Shown here: in pieces, positions 1 to 8,957 of the stretch
How the letters are laid out: every line of letters begins with the position of its first letter
Position numbering within the stretch: position 1 is the first letter of the stretch
Assembly (NCBI RefSeq): GCF_013342145.1
Contig: NZ_JABUQZ010000002.1
Location: 1-64,000 of the forward strand
DNA: 64,000 bases
Direction of reading: 5' to 3'
DNA from: Haloterrigena gelatinilytica
GTDB lineage: Archaea > Halobacteriota > Halobacteria > Halobacteriales > Natrialbaceae
Position numbers and translations under genes: made by a program
The notes under the pieces: generated by a model
The model's input: the letters and a program-made list of their open reading frames with translations, nothing else
Told to the model about the DNA's origin: nothing
Databases searched by the model: none

Positions 1-1323
1 ATCTGGCATCGCGGCCAGTTCCGGCAACAGGGTATCGAGGTCGGCCGGCGGTTCGCCGTGGCGATCGGCGGCGATGCGCTGGCCCAGCAGCGTCAGCATG
101 ACGGCCTGTGAGGAGAACGTCTTCGTCGCGGCGACGCCGATCTCGGGGCCGGCGCGGATGAACAGCGCCTCGTCGGCCTCGCGAGCGGCGGTCGAGCCGA
201 CGACGTTCGTGACCGTGACGGTCATCGCTCCCTCGGCCTCGGCGTGGCGCAGAGCGTTTAACGTGTCCGCCGTCTCGCCGCTCTGGGTGACGGCGACCAC
301 GAGCGTGTCGTCGTCGATCGGCGGCGCCGAGACGCTGTACTCGTTGGCCAGCAGGGCGGTCGACTCGACGCCGGCCTGTTTCAGCGCGAGCGAGCCGTAC
401 AGCGCGGCGTGGTAGGAGGTTCCACAGGCGATGAACTGGACGCTATCGACGTCCGCGAACGTTCCCGGCTCGAAATCTGCGAGCGCGATCCGGCCGTTCT
501 GGGTGTCGATCCGTCCCTCCAGGGCCTGGCTGAGGGCGGTCGGCTGCTCGTGGATCTCCTTCAGCATGAAGTGGTCGTACTCGCCCTTCCCGGCCTGCTC
601 GGGGTCCCACTCGACCGTCTCGGGTTCGCGAACGACCGGGTTTCCGTCGAGGTCGGTGAACTCGACGCCGTCGTCGTCGACGATGACGACGTCGCCGTCC
701 TCGAGGTAGACGACGCTGTCGGTGTACTCGAGGAACGCGGGGACGTCGCTGGCGAGGAAGTACTCGCCGTCCTCCATGCCGACGACCAGCGGCGATCCCT
801 GGCGGGCGGCGTAGAGGACGTGTTCGCCGGAGAGCATCGCCGTGACGGCGTAACTCCCCTCGAGTTCGTCGATGGCGCGGCGGAACGCCGCCTCGTTGTC
901 CATCCCCTCGTCGAGATAGAACTGGATGAGATGGGGGATGACCTCGGTGTCGGTGTCGCTGGTGAACTCGTGGCCGTAGTCGGCCAGTTCGGACTTGAGC
1001 TCGGCGTAGTTCTCGATGATGCCGTTGTGGACGACGGCGACGTCTTTCGTCTCGTCGGTGTGCGGGTGGGCGTTCTCGTCGGTCGGCGGGCCGTGGGTAC
1101 TCCACCGCGTGTGCCCGATCCCGACCGAGCCCTCCAGCGGCGTGTCGTCGATCGACTCGCGCAGCTCGTCGACCTTGCCGGAGCGCTTTTCGACGTTGAT
1201 ACCCGACCCGTTCTGGACGGCGATGCCGGCCGAATCGTAGCCGCGGTACTCGAGGTTCTCGAGGCCGGTCAACAGCGATTCGAAGGCGTTTCCGTCGCCG
1301 ACGCGGCCGATGATTCCACACAT
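1..1323 (-). CDS. glmS: Glutamine--fructose-6-phosphate aminotransferase (isomerizing), C-terminus cut by window edge
   Basis: Makes glucosamine-6-phosphate from fructose-6-phosphate and glutamine, the entry step to UDP-GlcNAc for surface glycans. The product starts MCGIIGRVG, so Cys2 is the N-terminal nucleophile of a class-II glutamine amidotransferase domain (about residues 1-220, with GHTRWSTHG and a conserved NGIIENY). The first SIS sugar-isomerase domain follows (ACGTSYHAALYGSL, then VTQSGETADTL). About 441 codons are present against roughly 600 in the family, so the second SIS domain lies beyond base 1. The start at 1323 is fixed by the required Cys2. A nucleotide-sugar role fits the glycan cluster from 7.4 kb on, but the gene is not adjacent to it. 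Confidence 0.97.
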   Translation of the reverse strand, partial: MCGIIGRVGDGNAFESLLTGLENLEYRGYDSAGIAVQNGSGINVEKRSGKVDELRESIDDTPLEGSVGIGHTRWSTHGPPTDENAHPHTDETKDVAVVHNGIIENYAELKSELADYGHEFTSDTDTEVIPHLIQFYLDEGMDNEAAFRRAIDELEGSYAVTAMLSGEHVLYAARQGSPLVVGMEDGEYFLASDVPAFLEYTDSVVYLEDGDVVIVDDDGVEFTDLDGNPVVREPETVEWDPEQAGKGEYDHFMLKEIHEQPTALSQALEGRIDTQNGRIALADFEPGTFADVDSVQFIACGTSYHAALYGSLALKQAGVESTALLANEYSVSAPPIDDDTLVVAVTQSGETADTLNALRHAEAEGAMTVTVTNVVGSTAAREADEALFIRAGPEIGVAATKTFSSQAVMLTLLGQRIAADRHGEPPADLDTLLPELAAMPD

Positions 1324-2187
1324 CGACGGTCACCCCCCGTACGGTCGTCCGGGAGCGCGGCTCCCCCGGAACGCCACAGCAGTTATCGAACGGGACGTCG
1401 CAGTTGCGGAGACGGGAGATCGAACGGTCGCTCGCGATAGCGCCATCGATCGGTGCGCTTCCGGGGCGACTGTTCGAGACGGCGGGCGGTACACGGACAT
1501 ATTGCATCCCTTCCCAGCAGCACCCATTACTATAGACGGGCTACTAGAGGCGGTAGTTGACGGGTAACAGTCGGCCTCGGCTCCCCCTCCCCGATATCCG
1601 AATACGAGACACTCATCGATTCGACCACGTTTCGAACATGTCCGTACAATTCAAGCAGAAAAACCGACGATAATTCGTCCAAAACCGGTTTCTATGACCA
1701 GTATGTCAAACAAACAACAAGCAATTACTGCGTACGGAACCGCAACCGAACGGGCGAACCGAGACCGACGAAAACCGCACGGAACGCGCCGACGGTAGCG
1801 GCTTCGGATCACGGACTCGCGGAGACTCGCGAGAGAGCGCGATCGGTTCCCCTACTGATAGCGGGGGCCGTAAAGGAAACACTATCGAGAATGAATCGAT
1901 CGACCGGGACCGCCGGCTCTCGGTGTAGCCGGTCCGTTCGCCCCGTCGATACCCGCCACGCGACGAGATCCCGCGGACTCCGCAGCGCGCAACCCGAGGC
2001 CGAAACCGACCGGCGAACACACCGGGGTTCCGGTCGAAACCGCCGGCGGGCGCGTCGCCGGCGGCGGTCCGGAAACGCGGTCGGGCGACCCGATCGCGCC
2101 GTCACGTTGGCGACCCGAAATGTGGGGATTCGCCGCGGGGACGTATCGAATCGGCACACCTTTGGCAGTCGCTGGTGAAGTGCGTGT
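1324..2187. other. Intergenic region, no gene supported
   Basis: About 860 bases between glmS and the DUF5786 gene. Open frames exist on both strands but are arginine- and serine-rich and look like chance frames in GC-rich DNA. An AT-richer stretch near 1640-1720 could hold promoter elements. No RNA gene was recognised. Confidence 0.5.
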
Positions 2188-2379
2188 ATGGGTTTTGGTA
2201 GCTACGACGAATCCGAGCAACAGCAGCAGACGGCGGACGACGAGGACGACGTCGAAGCCGTCAACGTCCACGAAAACGATCACGACGGACAGCTGTCGTT
2301 CGAGTCCGACGCCTCGACCGACGAGCTCGTCTCGCAGCTCGGCTCGATGAAAGACGACGAGGACGAGACCGAGGAGTAA
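2188..2379 (+). CDS. Small acidic haloarchaeal protein, DUF5786-like
   Basis: A 63-residue, extremely acidic protein starting MGFGSYDESEQQQ, with a conserved-looking middle (LSFESDASTDELVSQL) and a DDEDETEE tail. The N-terminus and size match my recollection of the haloarchaeal family DUF5786; its function is unknown to me. It has no membrane segment and no cysteines. It stands alone between glmS and a convergent Bat-type regulator. The composition is typical of a soluble halophilic protein. Confidence 0.75.
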   Translation: MGFGSYDESEQQQQTADDEDDVEAVNVHENDHDGQLSFESDASTDELVSQLGSMKDDEDETEE

Positions 2380-2568
2380 GACTCGAGGATCGGCGTCGTC
2401 ACCGTCTCGCGATCGGCGGGGCGCGGCGACGAGCGGGGCCGGGTCGGCGAGCGGACCCGATTCGAAGCCGAATTTTCTCATTTCGTGCGCGTATCGCGAC
2501 CGATCGGTTCGACGGGAAACCAGAATAGAATACGTAGCTGCCGGCTCGGTACGAGACGGGGCGACGGC

Positions 2569-3354
2569 TCAGCAGAGTTTCGACGCGCAGAGTTCGCCGA
2601 TCGCGCGTCGGAGCCGCTGGGAGACCGCGGACTTCGAGACGCCGAGCCGGTCGGCCAGTTCGTCCTGGGAGATACCGCGGGGAACGTCGAAGTAGCCCTC
2701 CTCGTGGGCGACGGCCAGCAGTTCCTCCTGTTTTTCCGTCAGGGCGACGACGCAGTCGTCCTCGTCGTCGGAGAGTCGCAGGTGGTCGACCGTAACGGAG
2801 ATATCGCGGTCGCGGCAGTGGTCGTTGAAGGAGACGAGATCGTCTCGGCTCGGGAACTGGAGCTGGACGCGCCAGCCGTCGCGGGAACTCGAGAGGTCTA
2901 ACAGTCGGCCGCCGACTTCGGCCGTCGCCGCGATGAACGTCACCGCTCGGTCGGTGAGTTCGACCCGGTAGACGCGCCGGTCGGGGTAGCGGTCCGCGAG
3001 CACCGGATCGGCGACCGTCGGATCGAGTTCCAGCGCCGACTCGAAGTCCTCGAACGACTCGCCGGAGACGCTACAGAAGACGAGCGTCCGGCCCGTGCCG
3101 AGGGTGGTCCAGTACTCGGGTTCGACGGTGACGTCGGTCGCTCGGCGAAGGGTCGGGCGCAGGAACAGCGACGAGTGATCGAGGCGGAGTTGGGTGACGA
3201 TGCCGCCGTCGGCCTGCGACCGAATTCCCGTGCGGTCGTCCTCGTATTCGGTGACGTCGATGCTCACAGGTCGATCCCTCCCGCCGGATACCGGCTGTAA
3301 TTCCTCGTTACCGCGAACTCGCTCATCGACTACTGAATTCGGCCGCGAGTACAT
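2569..3354 (-). CDS. Bat-type helix-turn-helix transcriptional regulator (HTH-10)
   Basis: A DNA-binding regulator of the bacterio-opsin-activator family. The last 60 residues carry the HTH-10 domain (LTEKQEELLAVAHEEGYFDV, then SQDELADRLGVSKSAVSQ). The preceding 150 residues look like the usual Bat sensory beta-domain (LDLSSSRDGWRVQLQFPSR). The longest frame gives 261 residues. A GTG at 3267 (VSIDVTEYED) would give 232 residues and removes an unconserved-looking leader, so the start is uncertain. It is followed on the same strand, across a gap, by a second HTH-10 protein, but the two share no visible operon. The target genes cannot be read from the sequence. Confidence 0.85.
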   Translation of the reverse strand: MYSRPNSVVDERVRGNEELQPVSGGRDRPVSIDVTEYEDDRTGIRSQADGGIVTQLRLDHSSLFLRPTLRRATDVTVEPEYWTTLGTGRTLVFCSVSGESFEDFESALELDPTVADPVLADRYPDRRVYRVELTDRAVTFIAATAEVGGRLLDLSSSRDGWRVQLQFPSRDDLVSFNDHCRDRDISVTVDHLRLSDDEDDCVVALTEKQEELLAVAHEEGYFDVPRGISQDELADRLGVSKSAVSQRLRRAIGELCASKLC

Positions 3355-3515
3355 GGTGGTAGACGCTATACACGGAACCGACGCCGGCGAGACCCCCTAT
3401 ATCTATTCACGCGTCGTTTCCCCTGAACGTCTACCGGTGGAAGAAATAGCGCCTTACGCTCCGAGTCACCGATTTGAACCGCAGTAAGCCGCTAATACCC
3501 ACACGGGTTCTGATA

Positions 3516-6500
3516 CTACTCCTCGGCGGCGTCGGGTCGCTCGTCGAACAGCAACGCGAAGACCTTCCGCTGGGCCAGCCGCAGGTGGCGGCTGAACGTC
3601 GGCTGGGAGACGCCGAGCGAATCGGCGATCTCCTCGCCGGTGCTCTCGCGGGGCCACTCGAAGAAGCCGCCGTAGTAGGCGGTCTCGAGGGTCCGGAGCT
3701 GTCGTTCCGAGAGCCGCGTGCGGAGTTCGGCGTCGAACGCGCGGGCGGGCTGGACCGACCGGTCGCGTTCCCGGCGGGCGACCAGGTCCGCCCCCGGCTG
3801 GCGGCGCTCGATCAGGCGGACGAACGACCGGACGTCGACCGTACTCGAGAGGTCGACGACGAGGCGGGTGCGATCGTCGACCGGGACGACGGAGCGCAAC
3901 ACGCCGCCGTGCTCGGCGAGCGTGGTCGCGAGCGTCGACGTCGTGAGGACGAGTTCGAGCAGCGACGCGTCCGGTCGCTCGCCGACGATCCGTCCGGACT
4001 CGACGCCTGACACCGGTTCGACGGCCGCTCGGAGCGCGTCCTCGGTGACGTCGGTCGCGGTACAGAACACCGTCGAACCGGACGACGATCGCGGGACGAC
4101 GGCCTCGACGTCGAGCCGGCGATCGAGTCGGTGGGCGACCGCCGACAGGGGTTCGTCGGTCCCCTGCAGGACGATCTCGAGTTCGGTGACGCGCTCGGAG
4201 AGCAGCGCTCGCTTGCGCTCGACGGCGGCGATCGCGTGGCTGGCGACCGTCGCGAGGTGGGTACAGACCGCCCGCGCGGCGTCGTCGAACGCCGCCGGCT
4301 GCTCGGCGTAGACGGTGAGGGTGCCGTAACAGAAGTCGTCGATCGCCAGCGGGACGCTCAGCGCGGATCGGAACTCGCGTTCGGCGGTCCGGCGATCCCA
4401 CGCCTCGGTCGCGTCGGCGGCATCGACGGCCGCAGCGGCGGTCGGCTCGAGCGCTGTCGCTGCCCTCGCGGTCGGATGCGCCGGCCCGTCGTCGCCGTCC
4501 ATCGGAACCGACAGCGACTCGATCGCGTCGCCGTTCCGGCCGGCCCAGGCGTCGGGCGTGATGCGGTCGGAGCCGGCCGAGACGTCGCCGATCCAGGCCA
4601 GATCGATCGTGCCGGGGGCCTCGTCGAACGAGAGGGAAACGAGCGCCTCGCAGAGCGAGGACTCGATCTCGCGGCGCGTCTCGCCGGCGAGCAGCGTCCG
4701 CTCGATCTCGCGGAGCCGGCGACAGCGGTCGACGACGGACTCGAGGCGCTCGAGCTCCGTCCGACACGATCGCGCCGCCGCCGCGCCCTCGAGGGCCTCG
4801 AGGGCCGTCGCGGCCGCGTCGACGACGATATCGAGCGGGAGCCGGTCGCGCTTCCCGAAGGCCATCGGCTCGGTGCTCGTCGCGAGCACTACGCCGCGGT
4901 CCCCGACCGGGACGGCGACGACCCGCTCGGCTCTGATCCCGGCGTTCGCGAGCACGGACTCGAGTTCCGAACGGTCGAAAGCGACGGCCGGTCCGCCCGC
5001 GTCGGTTCCGGTCTCCGCTTCGACCTCGACGAGACGCTCGAGCAGCTCGGTCTCGTCGGGATCGATCGGCGGCAGGTCGACCGAACCGGCGGCCGACGCC
5101 GTTTCGACCGCCGCCGGCCTGAGGCGGTCGTCCTCGCGGAGATACCACGCGGTGAGATCGGCGCCCGCACAGGTCAGCGCCGCCTCGACGGTCGCCCGCC
5201 GAACGGCGGCCGGCGAGTCGGCGGCGCGGATCGTCGCGACCGTCTCCCCGACGGTCGACAGCGCGGCCGCCGCCGAACGGCGCCTGTCGCGGACGACGCA
5301 GAGAACTCGATCGTCAGAAAGCGGGGTCACGAAGACGTCGACCGCCCGTCCGTCGAGGGCGAGCGTCCCCGAAACCGGCTCCATCCACCTGGCGACCGTC
5401 GCCGACGCCCGCTCGCGAACCGCCGCGGCGAGGTCGTCGTCGAAGAGCGCGTCCAGTTCCCGGCCGACCAGCGGCTCCGCGTCGGGCGACGCGAAGAGGC
5501 CGGCGCTGGCGAAGCGGATCGTCGATCCCTCGAGCACGACGAGTCCGTCCTCGACGGCGTCGACGACCGACTCGAGGAGGTCGAGCCGCTCGCTGTCGAC
5601 GGGAGACGCCGCGGCGTCCGCCTCGCGCGCGTACACGGTGACGCCGTCCGCGCCGGGATGGACGGACACCGACAACCGGGTCTCGAGCGACGGATACGAG
5701 GTCTCGAAGGCGACGACCCGCTCCGTCGCGGTCGCCTCCTGGAGCCGTTCGGCGAACCGGCCGCGAACGGCGTCGTCGAGGAGGTCCCAGACGACGGTTC
5801 CGGGCTCGGCCGCTCCGTCGGCGTCGAACAGCCGGTCGGCGGCCGCGTTCGCGTAGCGGAGCTCCCAGGCCGGTCCGAGGGAGAACACCGGTTCGTCGAA
5901 CCGGTCGAGCGCCCGTCGAGCGGGGCCGTCCGGGTCGCGGGCCAACGCGGCCTCGAGCGTACAGACGAGCCCGTCGACGTCGCGGTCGCCGAGCCGGTTG
6001 GTACAGCGCAGGTCGTAGACGTTCCAGGTCCCGTCGGCGTGGCCGATCCGGACGGTCTCGCGCTCGGTCGCCCCGAACGCGGCCGCCGCCGCGGTCTCGA
6101 GGAGGTCGGTCGCCGACTCGCGGTCCTCGGGGTGGACGAGTCGCGCCAGCGGCGTCCGCTCGAGTTCGGCCGGCGCGTACCCCATCCGCGGTTCGACCGC
6201 CGAACTGGCGCTCTCGAGGTCGCCGTCCGCGTCGACCACCCAGACGAGCGCGTCGGATCGCTCGAGCAGCGACCCGTCGCGACGGTCCGGCGCGGTCTCG
6301 AGACGGGAGCGATCGGCCAGGTTCCTGACCCGCGTCGCGACGAGCGACGGCGGATCGTCGGCTTCGACGACGTCGGTCGCGCCCGCTTCGAGAGCCGCTT
6401 CGGCGGCCGCGCCGTCGACGACGGCGACGACGGGCACCTCGCCGTTCCGGTCGCGAACGGCCGCGAGCGGCGACGGATCGGCCCCCGCCTCGAACGGACA

Positions 6501-6686
6501 GACGACGCAGTGGATCTCGAGTTGCGCGAGCCGCTCGACGGCTGTCGCGAGCGTCCGCTCTCTGACGATCGAGATCGACTCGAGCTGCGAGGAGAGCGCG
6601 TCCGTCGCGGCGTCGATCCGCCGCGCGTCGCCGACGACGAGCACCCGGAGGACGTCGCCGGCGACGGTCGCGGTCCCGCCGCTCAT
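3516..6686 (-). CDS. Multidomain PAS/GAF sensor with C-terminal Bat-type HTH-10 domain
   Basis: A 1056-residue one-component regulator. In order: a receiver-like domain (about 1-125, VLRVLVVGDARRID), three PAS-like modules (about 140-260, 260-380 and 385-480), two GAF-like regions (one around ALSTVGETVATIRAADS and one around RRLREIERTLLAGETRREIE), a Bat linker and the C-terminal HTH-10 (LSERQLRTLETAYYGGFFEW, then SLGVSQPTFSRHLRLAQRK). The receiver-like domain lacks the usual phospho-acceptor Asp (HCVVCPF at that position), so it is probably a non-phosphorylated pseudo-receiver. I chose ATG 6686 (MSGGTATVAGD) over the longer frame because the extra 24 residues are low-complexity. No cognate kinase lies next to it. 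The stimulus is unknown. Confidence 0.88.
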   Translation of the reverse strand: MSGGTATVAGDVLRVLVVGDARRIDAATDALSSQLESISIVRERTLATAVERLAQLEIHCVVCPFEAGADPSPLAAVRDRNGEVPVVAVVDGAAAEAALEAGATDVVEADDPPSLVATRVRNLADRSRLETAPDRRDGSLLERSDALVWVVDADGDLESASSAVEPRMGYAPAELERTPLARLVHPEDRESATDLLETAAAAAFGATERETVRIGHADGTWNVYDLRCTNRLGDRDVDGLVCTLEAALARDPDGPARRALDRFDEPVFSLGPAWELRYANAAADRLFDADGAAEPGTVVWDLLDDAVRGRFAERLQEATATERVVAFETSYPSLETRLSVSVHPGADGVTVYAREADAAASPVDSERLDLLESVVDAVEDGLVVLEGSTIRFASAGLFASPDAEPLVGRELDALFDDDLAAAVRERASATVARWMEPVSGTLALDGRAVDVFVTPLSDDRVLCVVRDRRRSAAAALSTVGETVATIRAADSPAAVRRATVEAALTCAGADLTAWYLREDDRLRPAAVETASAAGSVDLPPIDPDETELLERLVEVEAETGTDAGGPAVAFDRSELESVLANAGIRAERVVAVPVGDRGVVLATSTEPMAFGKRDRLPLDIVVDAAATALEALEGAAAARSCRTELERLESVVDRCRRLREIERTLLAGETRREIESSLCEALVSLSFDEAPGTIDLAWIGDVSAGSDRITPDAWAGRNGDAIESLSVPMDGDDGPAHPTARAATALEPTAAAAVDAADATEAWDRRTAEREFRSALSVPLAIDDFCYGTLTVYAEQPAAFDDAARAVCTHLATVASHAIAAVERKRALLSERVTELEIVLQGTDEPLSAVAHRLDRRLDVEAVVPRSSSGSTVFCTATDVTEDALRAAVEPVSGVESGRIVGERPDASLLELVLTTSTLATTLAEHGGVLRSVVPVDDRTRLVVDLSSTVDVRSFVRLIERRQPGADLVARRERDRSVQPARAFDAELRTRLSERQLRTLETAYYGGFFEWPRESTGEEIADSLGVSQPTFSRHLRLAQRKVFALLFDERPDAAEE

Positions 6687-6919
6687 CGTCCGATCGCCTC
6701 CGCTGGCGAACGCCGGGGACGCGGCTGCGCAAAACCGACCCGGAGCGGCCGGCGGCACGGTCGATCGGCCGCCGAGCGCCCGCGACTCGTCGGAAACCGT
6801 ACGGCCACGATAGCGCGGGATTCGGGATCGCGGTGGTTAATTATCGATTCCGTACCCGGAGTGTAATCCGTCATTAGCGGCGGGCCGACCGCCCGGCCCT
6901 CGCGAACGAGGCGCTACGG

Positions 6920-7336
6920 CTACTCTCGAACGGTGACGACCGGAACCGTCGCGTTCCGGACGACCTCCTCGGCGACGCTGCCGGTGACCAGGTGATCGAG
7001 TCCCGAGCGGCCGTGGGTCCCTATGACGATCAGATCGATCGCGTTCGTCTCAGCGACGTCGACGATCTCCTCCTGGGGGACGCCGTGACGGACGACGGTG
7101 GACGTCTCGACCCCGCGCGACTCGGCGGTCCGTTCGGCCTCCTCGACGGCCTCGTTGGCCTGCGCCTGGTGGTCCGTCCGCATCTCGTCCTGTTTATCCG
7201 TCGCCTGGGGGCCGTCTTCGGATACCGAGAGGAGGTGGAGCTTGGCTCCGAGTTGGTCGGAGAGTTCGATCGCGTGTTCGGTCGCTCGACGAGCGGCGTC
7301 GCTCCCGTCGGTCGCGAGCAGAATGTTCTGATACAT
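6920..7336 (-). CDS. Universal stress protein, UspA family
   Basis: A 138-residue single-domain Usp protein (MYQNILLATDGSDAARRATE). The nucleotide-binding signature G-2x-G-9x-G-S is intact (GTHGRSGLDHLVTGS), so it belongs to the ATP-binding class. Length is normal and the start is the only sensible ATG. These small cytoplasmic dimers are linked to stress survival, but the specific role is usually unknown. It lies between the PAS/HTH-10 regulator and the glycan cluster, on the same strand as both but with gaps, so it is likely monocistronic. Confidence 0.95.
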   Translation of the reverse strand: MYQNILLATDGSDAARRATEHAIELSDQLGAKLHLLSVSEDGPQATDKQDEMRTDHQAQANEAVEEAERTAESRGVETSTVVRHGVPQEEIVDVAETNAIDLIVIGTHGRSGLDHLVTGSVAEEVVRNATVPVVTVRE

Positions 7337-7410
7337 CGTGTGGCTGAACAGTCAACGGACAGGCGGTTACATATCGCACTTGCCGTTGCCGGCCAAGCGT
7401 CCCGACCGCC

Positions 7411-8520
7411 TCAGAGCTGGGGCTGCTCGCGCCGTTTGGGCTGCAACGCGCCGCGGGTCGGCGAACTGAGCCGGTCGATAGCGCCGCGGGACAGGGCGAC
7501 CTCGACGAGCAGATCGGAGAGGTTCACCAGCTCGGCGACGTACTCCCGGCGACGGCGCTCCCAGCGTTCGCTCACGCCGTCGTCCGCGAGGATCTCGAGC
7601 GAGCGGTCCCGAACCGCGGCGTAGTCGTCGAACTGCTCGGCGATGCCGGCGCGCTCGAGTTCCTGGAACTCGCCGTACTCGTGGTCGTCGGTGCCCCGGT
7701 AGCGGAACGCGGGCGTGCCCAGGAGCGCGGCCTCGTTGACCATCGTCCCCGTGTCCGCGACCAGCAGGTCGGCCTCGGCCATCGCGTCGTGGATCATGGC
7801 GGGGTGGAGGTCGTACGGCCGCGCGGGGAGTTCGCGGAGGTCCATCTCGTCGCCCTCGTCGGAGACGAAGACGGTCGCGTGCTCGCTCAGGCGCTCGATC
7901 AGATCGCGGCGCTGCTCGGGCCGGAACCCCTCGAGGTCGGTGTCGTGGAGGGCGTCGAGGGCGTTGAACCGGACGAGGACGTACGGTTCGTCCGGGCCGA
8001 CGCCGAGGAACTCGCGGACGTTCGCGTCCGGCTCGAACACGTCGGGGTGGAGGTACGAACACTCGATGAACCCCTGAAAGGTGTAGTGGTCGTCGCCGAG
8101 ATCGCGCCGCGTGACGGCGGGCGAGAGGATGCAGTCGGCGAAGGGCCGGGAGACGGTGTGGTTGAAATCGCCCGGCTCGTCGTCGAGGACGAGGACGACC
8201 GGCGTGCGGGTCAGCGTCCCCGCGTACGCGGCGTAGGGACCCCGACCGAAGACGACGTCCGGATCGAACCGCAGCGCCTCGCGACCGATCGTGTAGAACT
8301 GGCCGCCGAGCTCGCGGGCGAACCGCGCCGTCGAGTAGCCGTCGGTCTCGTGTTCGCCGTACACCCGATACGGCATGCCGAAGAACTCGAGTAAGTCCGT
8401 CGTACAGGCGTACTCCCGAGTCAACACGAGCACGTCGTGTCCCGCGTCCTCGAGGCGGTCGACGGCGTGTCGGTACAGATGGACGTGTGCGGGCGTATTG
8501 GCAAAGACGAGGATCCGCAT
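7411..8520 (-). CDS. DUF354 family protein, glycosyltransferase/epimerase-like fold
   Basis: A 369-residue cytoplasmic protein starting MRILVFANTPAHVHLYRHAV, the typical opening of DUF354 proteins, which resemble the GT-B fold of UDP-GlcNAc 2-epimerases and glycosyltransferases. The C-terminal half has the donor-site-like stretch DLLVADTGTMVNEAALLGTP, also typical of that family. DUF354 genes commonly sit in archaeal surface-glycan loci, as here, so a role in making or transferring a sugar is inferred. The reaction is not established. An ATAACAAA-type element lies 23 bases upstream of the ATG, implying a near-leaderless transcript. It is divergent from the GT4 gene at 8958. Confidence 0.85.
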   Translation of the reverse strand: MRILVFANTPAHVHLYRHAVDRLEDAGHDVLVLTREYACTTDLLEFFGMPYRVYGEHETDGYSTARFARELGGQFYTIGREALRFDPDVVFGRGPYAAYAGTLTRTPVVLVLDDEPGDFNHTVSRPFADCILSPAVTRRDLGDDHYTFQGFIECSYLHPDVFEPDANVREFLGVGPDEPYVLVRFNALDALHDTDLEGFRPEQRRDLIERLSEHATVFVSDEGDEMDLRELPARPYDLHPAMIHDAMAEADLLVADTGTMVNEAALLGTPAFRYRGTDDHEYGEFQELERAGIAEQFDDYAAVRDRSLEILADDGVSERWERRRREYVAELVNLSDLLVEVALSRGAIDRLSSPTRGALQPKRREQPQL

Positions 8521-8543
8521 CGATAGAGCGTAGCCCGGAGCGA

Positions 8544-8555
8544 CGTTTTGTAATA
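8544..8555 (-). promoter_or_regulatory. Cluster promoter element, TATTACAAAACG (minus strand)
   Basis: On the minus strand this reads TATTACAAAACG, ending 23 nt before the DUF354 start at 8520. It is one of seven similar sites ahead of glycan-cluster genes. The distance fits a TATA-box position for a leaderless transcript. Confidence 0.55.
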
Positions 8556-8913
8556 GGACGGCTACGTCGATCGGGCCGACGAGAGCGGCGATCGTCGCCG
8601 TCGCGAGCCTCGGCGCGCGCTGTTCTCGGCGAAACGCGACTCGCGGAGTGTGGAATACCGGGAAGGGGTGTGACGAGCGCGCGGAATCAGCGGTCGACTA
8701 CCGATTCGGCGTCGATCCCGGCTCCGCCCAACGGACGGGTTCTGGCGGGGTGAACGGACGATTCTGAGCCGCGACAGCGCCGTGGAAAATATATAAGAGT
8801 AGGTGAATATAACCCGAGCGCTAGCGATCGTTTCGTCGTCGGGGACGGAAGTCTCAGTCCGATCATCGGAGGTATACGGCGATTGATCGAGCCCGCAACG
8901 CGGCTGACCGCTC
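8556..8913. other. Divergent intergenic region
   Basis: This separates the DUF354 gene from the GT4 gene. It holds an AT-rich stretch near 8783-8815 with TATA-like sequence (AAAATATATAAGAG), which could be another promoter. No open frame here looks coding. Confidence 0.4.
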
Positions 8914-8925
8914 TATAACAAAACG
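8914..8925 (+). promoter_or_regulatory. Cluster promoter element, TATAACAAAACG
   Basis: This lies 32 nt before the ATG of the GT4 gene at 8958 and is the clearest instance of the motif shared by the surface-glycan genes in this window. Confidence 0.6.
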
Positions 8926-8957
8926 CCGCCGACCGGTAGACTCGGGGAGAGTCGGCA

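Noticed and set aside
443-1507. A 354-codon minus-strand frame starting in the glmS promoter region
   Set aside because: It is a different frame from glmS, Arg-rich, and lacks the Cys2 start and amidotransferase motifs.
3455-3485. A tRNA gene end (GATTTGAACCG on the plus strand)
   Set aside because: No acceptor stem, anticodon arm or D-arm can be folded around it. It is a chance match to a T-loop.
4131-6866. A 911-codon frame on the plus strand
   Set aside because: It is the antisense shadow of the PAS/GAF/HTH-10 gene. Its composition is Arg/Asp/Val-heavy with no recognisable domain, as expected opposite GC-rich coding DNA.
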